A stretch of DNA of 64,000 nt from Taeniopygia guttata. Taxonomy: Eukaryota; Chordata; Aves; Passeriformes; Estrildidae. A program made the position numbers and the translations under genes. The notes below the pieces were generated by a model that saw only the letters and a program-made list of their open reading frames with translations, did not search any database and had not been told where the DNA came from. Of the stretch, positions 24,142 through 36,135 are shown in pieces. Numbering within the stretch: position 1 is the first letter of the stretch; each line of letters opens with the position of its first letter. The DNA lies in assembly GCF_048771995.1 (NCBI RefSeq), contig NC_133026.1:151055001-151119000 (forward strand). Direction: 5' to 3'.

Positions 24142-27100
24142 GTCGGGAATTTCGGGAATTTTTTTGGGAATTTTTGGGGATTTTTGGTGATTTTTGGTGG
24201 TTTTTTGGTGGTTTTGGGGAGGTTTTAGGTGGTTTTGGGATGGTTTCCCACCTTAAAGTTCTTGAGATGTTCCTTGGAGCATCACCAGTTCCCCGCTCCC
24301 TGCTCGAGCGACACCAGAAGGAGGAGTGCCAGGACAGGTTGGGAATTTTTTGGTAATTTTTGTGGATTTTCGAGAAAATTTTGAAGTTTTGTGGCGATTT
24401 TTGGGGTTTTTTTGGTGGTTTTGGGGTTGATTTTGGTGGTTTCTTGATGGTTTCCCACCTTAAAGTTCTTGAGATGTTCCTTGGAGCATCACCAGTTCCC
24501 CGCTCCCTGCTCGAGCGCCACCAGAAGGAGGAGTGCCAGGACAGGTCGGGAATTTTTGGGAATATTTTTGGGAATTTTTGGGGATTTGTGGTGATTTTTG
24601 GTGATTTTTAGGGATTTTTCTGGGTTTTTTTGGTAGTTTTGGGGAGGTTTTTGGTGGTTTCGGGATGGTTTCCTACCTTAAAGTTCTTGAGATGTTCCTT
24701 GGAGTGCCACCAGAAGGAGCGTGAGGATGGTGAGGGATTGACAAGGGACTTTTTGGGAATTTTTTGGGGTTTTTTTGGGATTTTTCGGTATTTTTTAGGG
24801 ATTTTTGGTGGTTTTTAGATGGTTTCCTACCTTAAAGTTCTTGAGATGTTCCTTGGAGCAGCACCAGAGAAAGTGTTAGGTCGGGAATTTTTTAGGGATT
24901 TTTTGGGATTTTTGGGGATTTTTCTGTGTTTTTTTGGTGGTTTTGGGGAGGTTTTTGGTGGTTTCTTGATGGTTTCCCACCTAAAAGTTCTTGAGATGTT
25001 CCTTGGAGCGCCACCAGAAGGAGCGTGAGGATGGTCAGGGATTGACAAGGGAATTTTTTGGAGTTTTTTGGGGATTTTTTGGTATTTTTTAGGGATTTTT
25101 GGTGGTTTTGGGTGGTTTCCCACCTAAAAGTTCTTGAGATGTTCCTTGGAGCAGCACCAGTTCCCCCACTCCCTGCTCGAGCGCCACCAGAAGGAGGAGT
25201 GCCAGGACAGGTCGGGAATTTCGGGAATTTTTTGGGAATTTTTTGGGGATTTTCAGGGAAATTTTGGAGTTTTGTGCTGATTTTTGGTGGTTTTTGGTGG
25301 TTTTTGGATGGTTTCCCACCTTAAAGTTCTTGAGATGTTCCTTGGAGCACCAGCAAAGAGGGTTTGAGGATCGATGAGACATGGAGAATGATTTTTGCGA
25401 TTTTTTGGGGATTTTTTTGGGGATTTTTTTGGGATTTTTTGGGATTTTTGGTGGTTTTGGGGAGGTTTTTGGCGGTTTCTTGATGGTTTCCCATCTAAAA
25501 GTTCTTGAGATGTTCCTTGGAGCATCATCAGTTCCCCCGCTCCCTGCTCGAGCGCCACCAGAAGGAGGAGTGCCAGGACAGGTCGGGAATTTTGGGAATT
25601 TTTTGGGGATTTTTTGGGGATTTGTGGTGATTTTTGGGGTTTTTTTGGTGGTTTTGGGGCTGTTTTTGGCAGTTTCTTGATGGTTCCTCACCTAAAAGTT
25701 CTTGAGATGTTCCTTGGAGCGCCACCAGAAGGAGCATGAGGATGGTGAGGGATAGACAAGGGAATTTTTTGGAGTTTTTTGGGGATTTTTTGGTGTTTTT
25801 TAGGGGTTTTTGGTGGTTTCTTGATGGTTCCTCACCTAAAAGTTCTTGAGATGTTCCTTGGAGCATCACCAGTTCCCCACTCCCTGCTCGAGCGCCACCC
25901 GAAGGAGGAGTGCCAGGACAGGTCGGGAAATTTCGGGAATTTTTTGGGGAATTTTTGGGGATTTGTGGTGATTTTTGGTGGTTTTTTGGTGGTTTTGGGG
26001 TGGTTTTAGGTGGTTTCGGGATGGTTTCCCACCTAAAAGTTCTTGAGATGTTCCTTGGAGCATCACAAGTTCCCCCGCTCCCTGCTCGAGCGCCACCAGA
26101 AGGAGGAGTGCCAGGACAGGTCGGGAATTTCGGGAATTTTTTGGGAATTTTTTGGGGATTTTTGGGGATTTTCAGGGAAATTTTGGAGTTTTGTGGTGAT
26201 TTTTGGTGATTTTTTGGTGTTTTTGGGGAGGTTTTTGGTGGTTTCTTGATGGTTTCCCACCTTAAAGTTCTTGAGATGTTCCTTGGAGCAGCACCAGAGA
26301 AAGTGTTAGGACACGCCGGGAATTTTTTGGGAATTTTTTTGGGATTTTTTGGGATTTTTTGTGGTTTTGGGGAGATTTTTGGTGGTTTCTTGATGGTTTC
26401 CCACCTAAAAGTTCTTGAGATGTTCCTTAGAGCAGCACCAGTTCCCCGCTCCCTGCTCGAGTGCCACCAGAAGGAGGAGTGCCAGGACAGGTCGGGAATT
26501 TCGGGAATTTTTTGGGGATTTTTTGGGGATTTTTGGGGAAATTTTGGAGTTTTTTTGTGATTTTTGGTGGTTTTTTGGTGGTTTTGGGGTTGATTTTGGC
26601 GGTTTCTTGATGGTTTCCCACCTTAAAGTTCTTGAGATGTTCCTTGGAGCGCCACCAGAAGGAGCGTGAGGATGGTGAGGGATTGACAAGGGACTTTTTT
26701 GGAATTTTTTGGGTTTTTTTTGGGATTTTTCGGTATTTTTTAGGGATTTTTGGTGGTTTTGGGATGGTTCCTCACCTAAAAGTTCTTGAGATGTTCCTTG
26801 GAGCATCACCAGTTCCCCGCTCCCTGCTCGAGCGCCACCAGAAGGAGGAGTGCCAGGAGAGGTCGGGAATTTCGGGAATTTTTTGGGGATTTTTGGTGAT
26901 TTTTGGGGTTTTTTTGGTAGTTTTGGGGAGGTTTTTGGTGGTTTCTTGATGGTTTCCCACCTTAAAGTTCTTGAGATGTTCCTTGGAGCGCCACCAAAGA
27001 GAGTTTGAGGATAGATGAGACATGGAGAATGGGTTTTTGGGATTTTTTGGGGATTTTTTTGGGATTTTTTGGGATTTTTTTTGGGGATTTTTTTTTAGTA

Positions 27101-27215
27101 TTTTTTAGGGATTTTTAGGGTGGATTTTGGGGGTTTTGGGATGGTTTCCCACCTAAAAGTTCTTGAGATGTTCCTTGGAGCAGCACCAGAAGGAGGAGTG
27201 CCAGGACAGGTCAGG
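24142..27215 (+). repeat. array with nine copies of ZFTRAF1 exon 2 end and 5' splice site
   Basis: Units of ~200 or ~371 bp contain G/T-rich intron text, the conserved line CTTAAAGTTCTTGAGATG and TTCCTTGGAGCATCACCAG, then the end of exon 2 ([13 protein letters not shown]) and the donor GTCGGG. Copied exon ends fall at 24337, 24544, 25210, 25581, 25921, 26119, 26490, 26861 and 27209; the last copy is shorter. Between them lie further degenerate copies (near 24706, 24857, 25010, 25350, 25718, 26288, 26648 and 26990). Several copies have an AG just before the exon text, so they look like tiny cassette exons of 49-50 bases, which would not keep the frame. Confidence 0.9.
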
Positions 27216-29748
27216 AATTTCAGGAATTTTTGGGGGATTTTTTTGGATTTTGTACTCTGGTTTTCCGTTTTTATCCTGAATTTCCCACTTTGATTTTCCA
27301 TTTTTCTCCCAGATTTTCCATTTCTCTCCCAAATTTTCACATTTCTCTCCCAAATTTCCAACTCCGATTTTCCATTTCTCTCCCAAATTTCCCGCTCTGA
27401 TTTTCCATTTTTATCCCAAATTTCCCACTCTGATTTTCCATTTCATCCCAAATTTCCCACTCTGATTTTCCATTTTTATCCCAAATTTCCAACTCTGATT
27501 TTCCATTTCTCTCCCAAATTTCCAACTCTGATTTTCCATTTCTCTCCCAAATTTTCCCATTTCTCTCCCAAATTTCCAACTCCGATTTTCCATTTTTATC
27601 CCAAATTTCCCCCTCTGATTTTCCACTTTTATCCCAAATTTTCTCTCTTGATTTTCCATTTTTATCCCAAATTTCCCGCTCTGATTTTCCATTTTTATCC
27701 CAAATTTCCCAGTCTTGATTTTCCATTTTCATCCCAATTTTTCTATTTATCTCCCGAATTTCCATTCTGATTTTCCACATTCATCCCAAATTTCCAACTC
27801 TGATTTTCCATTTTTATCCCAAATTTCCCGCTCTGATTTTCCATTTCATCCCAAATTTCCCACTCTTGATTTTCCATTTTTCTCCCAGATTTTCTCATTT
27901 CTCTCCCAAATTTCCCAGCCTGGTTTTTCTGTTTTTCTCCCAAATTTTCCCATTTCTCTCCAAATTTCCAACTCCTATTTTCCATTTTTATCCCAAATTT
28001 CCCAATCTGATTTTCCAATTCTTTCCCCAAATTTTCCATTTCAATTTTCCATTTCTCTCCCAAATTTTCTCCTCCGATTTTCCATTTTCTCCCAAATTGT
28101 TCCATTTCTCTCCTGAATTCCCACTCTGATTTTCCACATTTATCCCAAATTTTCCCTCTTGATTTTCCATTTCTCTCCCGAATTTTCCACTCTGATTTTC
28201 CATTTCATCCCAAATTTTCCATTCTGATTTTCCACATTCATCCCAAATTTTCCAATCTGTTTTTTCCATTTTTATCCCAAATTTCCCACCCTGATTTTCC
28301 ATTTTTATCCCAAATTTTCCATTTTTCTCCCAAATTTTCCCATTTCTCTCCCAAATTTCCAACTCCATTTCCATTTTTATCCCAAATTTCCCACTCTGAT
28401 TTTCCATTTTTATCCCAAATTTCCCACTCCAAATTTTCCATTTTTTCCCAAATTTCCCACTCTGATTTTCCATTTTTGTCCCAACTTTTCCATTTCTTTC
28501 CCAAATTTCCCCCTCCGATTTTCCATTTCATCCCAAATTTTCCACTCTGATTTTCCATTTCTCTCCCAAATTTCCCAACTTGGTTTTTCTGTTTTTCTCC
28601 CAAATTTTCCCATTTCTCTCCCAAATTTCCCACCCTGATTTTCCGTTTTTATCCCAAATTTCCCCCTCTGGATTTTCCATTTTTATCCCAAATTTACCAC
28701 TCTGATTTTCCCATTTTCTCCCAAATTTCCCACTTCGATTTTCCATTTTTCTCCCAAATTTCCCATTTCTCTCCCAAATTTTCCCATTTCTCTCCCAAAT
28801 TTCCAACTCCGATTTTCCATTTTTATCCCAAATGTCCCACTTCGATTTTCCATTTTTCTCCCATATTTCCCATTTTTGTCCCAAATTTCCCACTTTTCTC
28901 CCAGATTTTCCATTTTTCTCCCAAATTTCCCAATTTTCTCCGATATTTTCCATTTTTCTCCCATATTTCCCATTTTTCTCCCAAATTTTCCCATTTCTCT
29001 CCCAAATTTCCCCCTCCGATTTTCCACATTCATCCCAAATTTTCCAATCTGGTTTTTCCATTTTTATCCCAAATTTCCTACTTCGATTTTCCATTTTTCT
29101 CCCAGATTTTCCATTTTTCTCCCAGATTTTCCCTTTCTCTCCTGAATTTCCACTCTGATTTTCCATATTTATCCCAAATTTCCCACTCTAGATTTTCCAT
29201 TTCTCTCCCAAATTTCCCACTCTGATTTTCCATTTTTATCCTAAATTTTCCCACTCTGATTTTCCATTTTTATCCCAAATTTCCCACTCTGATTTTCCAT
29301 TTCTCTCCCGAATTTTCCACTCTTGATTTTCCACATTCATCCCAAATTTTCCAATCTGGTTTTTCCATTTCATCCCAAATTTCCCACTCTGATTTTCCAC
29401 TTTCATCCCAAATTTTCCACTCTGATTTTCCACATTCATCCCAAATTTCCCCTCTGATTTTCCATTTCATCCCAATTTTTCTATTTATCTCCCAAATTTC
29501 CAACTCCGATTTTCCATTTTTATCCCAAATTTCCCACTCTGATTTTCCATTTTTATCCCAAATTTCCCACTCCGATTTTCCATTTTTATCCCAAATTTCC
29601 CACTCTTGATTTTCCATTTTTCTCCCAAATTTCCCATTTTTCTCCCAGATTTTCCATTTCTCTCCCAAGAACACCGTGAATATCCCCAAAATATCCCCGA
29701 AAATTCCCGAAAATTCCCGAAAATTCCGGAAATTCCGTGTTTCCTTAG

Positions 29749-29825
29749 GGTGCCGCAGTGCCAGTACAAGCGGCTCGGCTGCCCCTGGCAGGGCCCGTTC
29801 CACGAGCTCTCGGTGCACGAGGCCG
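29749..29825 (+). repeat. ZFTRAF1: partial copy 1 of ZFTRAF1 exon 3 start with 3' splice site
   Basis: After CCTTAG it encodes [20 protein letters not shown] and SVHEA before merging into CCCAAATTTCC repeats. It differs from the real exon at three residues (Pro for Thr, Gln for Lys, Leu for Ile), and all three partial copies share these changes. Confidence 0.85.
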
Positions 29826-30864
29826 AGCTCCCAAATTTCCCCAAATTTCCCCAAATTTCCCCAAATTTCCCCAAATTTTCCACTTTTCTCCCCAATTTCC
29901 CGCTCAGCTTTTCTGTGTTTCTCTGTTCCTGATTTTCCATTTTTCTCCCAAATTTCCCACTCCGATTTTCCACATTCATCCCAAATTTCCGACTTTGGTT
30001 TTCCATTTTTATCCCAAATTTCCCAGTCTGGATTTTCCATTTTTCTCCCAGATTTTCCTTTTCTCTCCCAAATTTCCAACTCCGATTTTCTACTTTTATC
30101 CCAAATTTCCAACTTTGGTTTTCCATTTCTCTCCCAAATTTCCCACGCCAATTTTCCGTATTCATCCCAGATTTTCCCTTTTTCTCCCAAATTTCCCACT
30201 CTTGATTTTCCATGTTTTTCCCAAATTTCCCACCCTGATTTTCCATTTCTCTCCTAAATTCCCACTTTGATTTTCCATTTTTATCCCAAATTTCCCAGTC
30301 TTGATTTTCCATTTCATCCCAATTTTTCCCTTTCTCTCCTGAATTCCCACTCTGATTTTCCCGTTTTTATCCCAAATTTCCCACTTTGATTTTCCATTTC
30401 TCTCCCAAATTTCCAATTCCGATTTTTCATTTCATCCCAAATTTCCCACTCTGATTTTCCATTTTTCTCCCAAATTTTCTCATTTCTCTCCCAAATTTCC
30501 CGCTCCGATTTTCCATTTTTATCCCAAATTTTCCCACCCTGATTTTCCATTTTTATCCCAAATTTTCCCACCCTGATTTTCCCTTTTTATCCCAAATTTC
30601 CCGCTCTGATTTTCCACTTTTATCCCAAATTTCCGACTTTGGTTTTCCATTTTTATCCCAAATTTTTCAATCTGGTTTTTCCATTTCATCCCAAATTTTC
30701 CACCCTGATTTTCCATTTTTATCCCAAATTTCCCACTCTGATTTTCCATTTTTCTCCCAAATTTCCCATTTTTCTCCCAAATTTTCCATTTTTATCTCCC
30801 AAGAACACCATGAATATTCCCAAAATATCCCCGAAAATTCCCGAAATTCCGTGTTTTTCCTTAG

Positions 30865-30941
30865 GGTGCCGCAGTGCCAGTACAAGCGGCTCGGCTGTCC
30901 CTGGCAGGGCCCGTTCCACGAGCTCTCGGTGCACGAGGCCG
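30865..30941 (+). repeat. ZFTRAF1: partial copy 2 of ZFTRAF1 exon 3 start with 3' splice site
   Basis: It has the same coding text and breakpoint as copy 1, 1116 bp further on, with acceptor CCTTAG. It shares the three copy-specific residues. Confidence 0.85.
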
Positions 30942-31971
30942 AGCTCCCAAATTTCCCCAAATTTCCCCAAATTTCCCCAAATTTCTCCCAAATTTCCCCA
31001 AATTTCCCACTTTTCTCCCCAATTTCCCGCTCAGCTTTTCCGTGTTTCTCTCTCCCAAATTTTCCCTTTCTCTCGCAAATTTCCCCCTCTGATTTTCCAT
31101 TTTTATCCCAAATTTCCCACTCTGATTTTCCATTTTTATCCCAAATTTCCCACTCTGATTTTCCATTTTTCTCCCAGATTTTCCATTTCTCTCCCAAATT
31201 TTCCCATTTTTCTCCCAAATTTCCCACTTTGATTTTCCATTTCTCTCCCAAATTTTCCCTTCCAATTTTCCATTTTTCATCCCAAATTTTCCTTTTCTCT
31301 CTTGGATTTCCCACTCTAATTTTCCACATTTATCCCAAATTTCCCACTCTTGATTTTCTGTTTCATCCCAAATTTCCCACTCTAGATTTTCCATTTTTAT
31401 CCCAAATTTCCCACCCTGATTTTCCCGTTTTCTCCCAAATTTCTCACTCCTGATTTTCCATTTCTCTCCCAAATTTCCCATGCCGATATTCCACATTTAT
31501 CCCAAATTTTCCATCTTGATTTTCCATTTCTCTCCCAAATTTCCCAACTTGGTTTTTCTGTTTTTCTCCCAAATTTTCCCATTTCTTTCCCAAATTTCCC
31601 GCTCTGATTTTCCCCTTTTCTCCCAAATTTCCCACTTTGATTTTCCATTTTATCCCAAATTTCCAACTCTGATTTTCCATTTTTATCCCAAATTTCCCAC
31701 TCTGATTTTCCACATTCATCCCAAATTTTCCAATCTGGTTTTTCCATTTTTATCCGACATTTCCCCCTCTAGATTTTCCAGTTTTATCCCAAATTTCCAA
31801 CTCCGATTTCCCATTTTTATCCGACATTTCCTCCTCCAGATTTTCCATTTCATCCCAAATTTCCCCCTCTGATTTTCCATTTTTCCCCCAAATTTCCCAT
31901 TTTTCTCCCAGATTTTCCGTTTCTCTCCCAAAATATCCCCGAAAATTCCGGAAATTCCGTGTTTTCCTCAG

Positions 31972-32048
31972 GGTGCCGCAGTGCCAGTACAAGCGGCTCG
32001 GCTGTCCCTGGCAGGGCCCGTTCCACGAGCTCTCGGTGCACGAGGCCG
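31972..32048 (+). repeat. ZFTRAF1: partial copy 3 of ZFTRAF1 exon 3 start with 3' splice site
   Basis: This copy lies 1107 bp after copy 2 and 1076 bp before the real exon 3. The acceptor reads CCTCAG. It has the same three residue changes as copies 1 and 2. Confidence 0.85.
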
Positions 32049-33047
32049 AGCTCCCAAATTTCCCCAAATTTCCCCAAATTTCCCCAAATTTTCCACTTTT
32101 CTCCCCAATTTCCCGCTCAGCTTTTCCGGGTTTCTCTCTCCCGGATTTTTCCATTTCTCTCCCAAATTTCCTGCTCTGATTTTCCTTTTTTATTCCAAAT
32201 TTCCCACTTCGATTTCCCATTTTTCTCCCAAATTTCCGACGCCGATTTTCCACATTTATCCTAAATTTTCCCTCTTGATTTTCCATTTTTATCCCAAATT
32301 TCCCAGTCTTGATTTCCCATTTTATCCCAGATTTTCCATTTTTCTCCCAAATTTTCCCATTTCTCTCCCAAATTTCCCCCTCTGATTTTCCATTTTCATC
32401 CCAAATTTTCCAATGTGGTTTTTCCATTTCTCTCCCAAATTTCCCACTCTAGATTTTCCATTTCATCCCAAATTTCCCACTCTTGATTTTCCATTTTCAT
32501 CCCAAATTTTCTATTTATCTCCTGAATTTCCATTCTGATTTTCCACATTCATCCCAAATTTTCCAATCTGATTTTCCACATTTTTATCCCAAATTTCCCA
32601 CTCTTGATTTTCCATTTCATCCCAAATTTCCCAGTCGTGCTTTTCCATTTTTCTCCCAGATTTTCCATTTTTATCCCAAATTTCCCAGCCTGATTTTCCA
32701 TTTTTATCCCAAATTTCCCACTCTTGATTTTCCATTTTTCTCCCAGATTTTCCCATTTCTCTCCCAAATTTCCAACTCCGATTTTCCATTTCATCCCAAA
32801 TTTCCCACTTTGATTTTCCATTTCTCTCCCAAATTTCCAACTCCGATTTTCCACTTTTATCCCAAATTTTCCCACACTCATTTTCCACATTTTTATCCCA
32901 AATTTCCCGCTCTGATTTTCCATTTTTCCCCCAAATTTCCCATTTTTCTCCCAGATTTCCCGTTTATCTCCCAAGAATATTCCCAAAATATCCCCGAAAA
33001 TTCCCAAAAATTCCCAAAAATTCCCGAAATTCCGTTTTTTTCCTTAG

Positions 33048-33259
33048 GGTGACGCAGTGCAAGTACAAGCGGATCGGGTGTCCCTGGCAGGGCCCGTTCC
33101 ACGAGCTCTCGGTGCACGAGGCCGCCTGTTCCCACCCCACCAAGACGGGCAACGAGCTGATGGAGATCCTGGACGAGATGGACCAAACGCGCAAGAAGGA
33201 GATGCAGCTCTACAACAGCATCTTCAGCCTGCTCAGCTTCGAGAAGATCGGCTACACCG
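33048..33259 (+). CDS. ZFTRAF1: ZFTRAF1 coding exon 3: TRAF-type zinc finger and linker helix
   Basis: The 212-bp exon follows acceptor CCTTAG, enters in phase 2 (completing an Arg codon) and leaves in phase 1 at ACCG before GT. It encodes [20 protein letters not shown] and [10 protein letters not shown] with zinc ligands of the second finger, then [19 protein letters not shown] and [17 protein letters not shown], a probable helical or coiled-coil linker. It is nearly identical to mammalian CYHR1. The upstream edge is copied three times and the downstream edge twice in the flanking introns. Confidence 0.95.
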
Positions 33260-34328
33260 GTACGAGAATCCTGAAAAATTCCCAAAATTCCCAAAATTCC
33301 ACAAAATTCATGGAAATTCCACAAAAATCTGGAGGTTTTTTGAAGGTTTTTTGGGTTCTCCAAGGGTTTTTCATGGTTTTCTGAAGGTTTTTTGGGGTTT
33401 TCCAAGGGTTTTCCATGGTTTTCCGAAGGTTTTTTGAGGTTTTCTGAAGGTTTTATGGGGTCTCCTGAAGGTTCTCCAAGGGTTTTCCATGGTTTTCTGA
33501 AGGTTTTATGGGGTCTTCTGAAGGTTCTCCAAAGGTTTTCCATGGTTTTCTGAAGGTCTTCCGAAGGATTTTCGAGGTTTTCTGAAGGTTTTATGGGGTC
33601 TCCTGGAGGTTCTCCGAGGGTTTTCCATGGTTTTCTGAAGGTTTGTCGAGTTTTTTTGAAGGTTTTATGAGGTCTCCTGGAGGTTCTCCAAGGGTTTTCC
33701 ATGATTTTCCAAAGGTTTTATGGGATCCTCCAAGAGTTTTCTGAAGGTTTTTTGGGGTCTCCTGGAGGTTCTCCAAGGGTTTTCCATGGTTTTCTGAAGG
33801 TTTTCCAAAGGATTTTCAAGGTTTTCTGGAGGTTTTTTGGGGTCTCCTGAAGGTTCTCCAAGGGTTTTCCATGGTTTTCTGAAGGTTTTCCAAAGGTTTT
33901 TTGAAGGTTTTATGAGGTCTCCTGGAGGTTCTCCAAGGGTTTTCCATGGTTTTCTGAAGGTTTTCCGAAGGTTTTTTGAGGTTTTATGGAGTTTTTATTG
34001 GGTTCTCCAAGGGTTTTCCATGGTTTTCTGAAGGTTTTCCAAAGGAATTTTGAGGTTTTATGGAGTTTTTATTGGGTTCCTCAAGGGTTTTCCATTGTTT
34101 TCCGAAGGTTTTCCAAGGTTTTCTGAAGGTTTTATGGGGTCTCCTGGAGGTTCTCCAAGGGTTTTCCATGGTTTTCTGAAGGTTTTCCAAAGAATTTTTG
34201 AGGTTTTCTGAAGGTTTTATGGGGTCTCCTGGAGGTTCTCCAAGGGTTTTCCATGGTTTTATGAAGGTTTTATGGGGTCTTCTGAAGGTTCTCCGAGGGT
34301 TTTCCATAGTTTTCCAAAGGTTTTATGG

Positions 34329-34394
34329 AAAAGGAGATGCAGCTCTACAACAGCATCTTCAGCCTGCTCAGCTTCGAGAAGATCGGCTACACCG
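34329..34394 (+). repeat. ZFTRAF1: partial copy 1 of ZFTRAF1 exon 3 end with 5' splice site
   Basis: It encodes [20 protein letters not shown] plus Thr and stops at ACCG before donor GTACGG at 34395. The exon part before KKEM is replaced by array text. It lies 1135 bp after the real donor. Confidence 0.85.
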
Positions 34395-35643
34395 GTACGG
34401 CAATCCCAAAAATTTCCCAAAATTCCACAAAATTCCCAAAATTCCACCAAATTCTGGTGGTTTTCTGGAGGTTTTTCGGGGTTTTTTGAAGGTTTTTTGA
34501 GGTTTTATGAAGTTTTTATTGGGTTCCTCAAGGGTTTTCCATGGTTTTCTGAAGGTTTTTTGAGGTTTTTTGAAGGTTTTTTGAGGTCTCCTGGAGGTTC
34601 TCCAAGGGTTTTCCATGGTTTTCAGACGGTTTTCCAAAGGTTTTTCGAGGTTTTCTGAAGGTTTTATGGGGTCTTCTGAAGGTCCTCCAAGGGTTTTCCA
34701 TGGTTTTCTGAAGGTTTTTCGAGGTTTTCTGAAGGTTTTCCAAAGGTTTTTTGAGGTTTTTTGAAGGTTTGTCGAGGTTTTCTGAAGGTTTTATGAGGTC
34801 TCCTGGAGGTTCTCCAAAGGTTTTCCATGGTTTTCTGAAATTTTCCGAAGGTTTTTCGAGGTTTTATGAAGTTTTTATTGGGTTCTCCAAGGGTTTTTGA
34901 TGGTTTTCTGAAGGTTTTCCAAAGGATTTCCGAGGTTTTCTGAAGGTTTTATAGGGTCTCCTGGAGGTTCTCCAAGGGTTTTCCATGGTTTTCTGAAGGT
35001 TTTCCAAAGGTTTTTTGAAGGTTTTCTGAAGGTTTTATGGGGTCTCCTGGAGGTTCTCCAAGGGTTTTCCATGGTTTTCTGAAGGTTTTTCGAGGTTTTT
35101 TGAAGGTTTTTTGAGGTCTCCTGGAGGTTCTCTAAGGGTTTTCCATGGTTTTCCAAAAATTTGGTGGGGTTCTCTGAGGGTTTTGTGAAGGTTTTTTGGG
35201 TTCTCCAAGGGTTTTCCATGGTTTTCTGAAGGTTTTCCGAAGGTTTGTCGAGGTTTTCTGAAGGTTTTTTGGGGTCTCCTGGAGGTTCTCCAAGGGTTTT
35301 CCATGGTTTTCCAAAGGTTTTCCAAAGGTTTTTTGAGGTCTTCTGGAGGTTCCCCAAGGGTTTTCCATGGTTTTCTGAAGGTTTTCCAAAGGAATTTTGA
35401 GGTTTTATGAAGGTTTTATGAGGTCTCCTGGAGGTTCTCCGAGGGTTTTCCATGGTTTTCCAAAGGTTTTATGGGGTTCTCTGAGGGTTTTGAGAAGGTT
35501 TTTTGGGGTTCTCCAAAGGATTTTTGAGGTTTTCTGAAGGTTTTATGGGGTCTCCTGGAGGTTCTCTGAGGGTTTTCCATTGTTTTCTGGAGGTTTTTTG
35601 GGATTTTCCAAGGGTTTTCCATGGTTTTCCAAAGGTTTTCTGA

Positions 35644-35709
35644 AAAAGGAGATGCAGCTCTACAACAGCATCTTCAGCCTGCTCAGCTTCGAGAAGATCG
35701 GCTACACCG
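35644..35709 (+). repeat. ZFTRAF1: partial copy 2 of ZFTRAF1 exon 3 end with 5' splice site
   Basis: It has the same text and breakpoint as copy 1, 1315 bp further on, with donor GTACGG at 35710. Confidence 0.85.
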
Positions 35710-35902
35710 GTACGGGAATCCAGAAAAAGTCCCAAAATTCCACAAAATTCCCAAAATTCCACAAAATTCTGGTGGTTTTCTGAAGGTTTCTCGGGGTTTT
35801 TTGAAGGTTTTTTGAGGTTTTATGGAGTTTTCATTGGGTTCCTCGACGGTTTTTTCCAACCTCTCATCCCAAATTTTTTTCCCCTTTTTTTTTTCCCCCC
35901 AG

Positions 35903-35949
35903 AGGTGCAATTCCGCCCGTACCGCACCGACGACTTCATCACGCGGCTG
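35903..35949 (+). repeat. ZFTRAF1: partial copy of ZFTRAF1 exon 4 start with 3' splice site
   Basis: It follows a C/T tract and CAG, encodes [16 protein letters not shown] and then breaks into a GGGATGGACT array. It lies 741 bp before the real exon 4, whose polypyrimidine tract and flank (ATCCCAAATTTTTTTCCC) it shares. Confidence 0.85.
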
Positions 35950-36135
35950 AGGGCTCTGGGTGGGACTGGGATGGACTGGGATGGACTGGGATGGACTGGG
36001 ATGGGACTGGGATGGACTGGGATGGACTGGGATGGACTGGGATGGACTGGGATGGACTGGGATGGACTGGGATGGACTGGGATGGACTGGGATGGACTGG
36101 GATGGGATTGGGATGGATTGGGATGGGTTGGGATC
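35950..36135 (+). repeat. ACTGGGATGG decamer array in ZFTRAF1 intron 3
   Basis: About 17 near-perfect 10-bp units lie directly against the truncated exon 4 copy. The unit is the same as in the large array at 43400-45960. Confidence 0.9.

Larger units (their letters stand above)
27216..33036 (+). repeat. TTTTCCATTTCTCTCCCAAA ~30-bp array with ~1.1-kb higher order
   Basis: Nearly 6 kb of 28-35-bp pyrimidine-rich units (GATTTTCCATTTTTATCCCA and AATTTCCCACTCT blocks) fill the 3' two thirds of ZFTRAF1 intron 2. From about 29.6 kb a 1.08-1.12-kb higher-order unit appears, each with AAAATATCCCCGAAAATTCC, an acceptor and the start of exon 3. No independent gene is seen. Confidence 0.9.
33260..35900 (+). 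repeat. GGTTTTCTGAAGGTTTTATG minisatellite in ZFTRAF1 intron 3
   Basis: Units combine TTTTCCATGGTTTTCTGAAG, GGTTTTATGGGGTCTCC and TGGAGGTTCTCCAAGGG. Two copies of the exon 3 end are embedded (34329-34394 and 35644-35709), each followed by its donor GTACGG and by intron text like that after the real exon. Confidence 0.9.

Noticed and set aside
24287-27209. possible tandem zinc-finger exons adding real domains to ZFTRAF1
   Set aside because: Each copy holds only the last ~50 bases of exon 2 and would not keep the frame, so it does not encode extra fingers.
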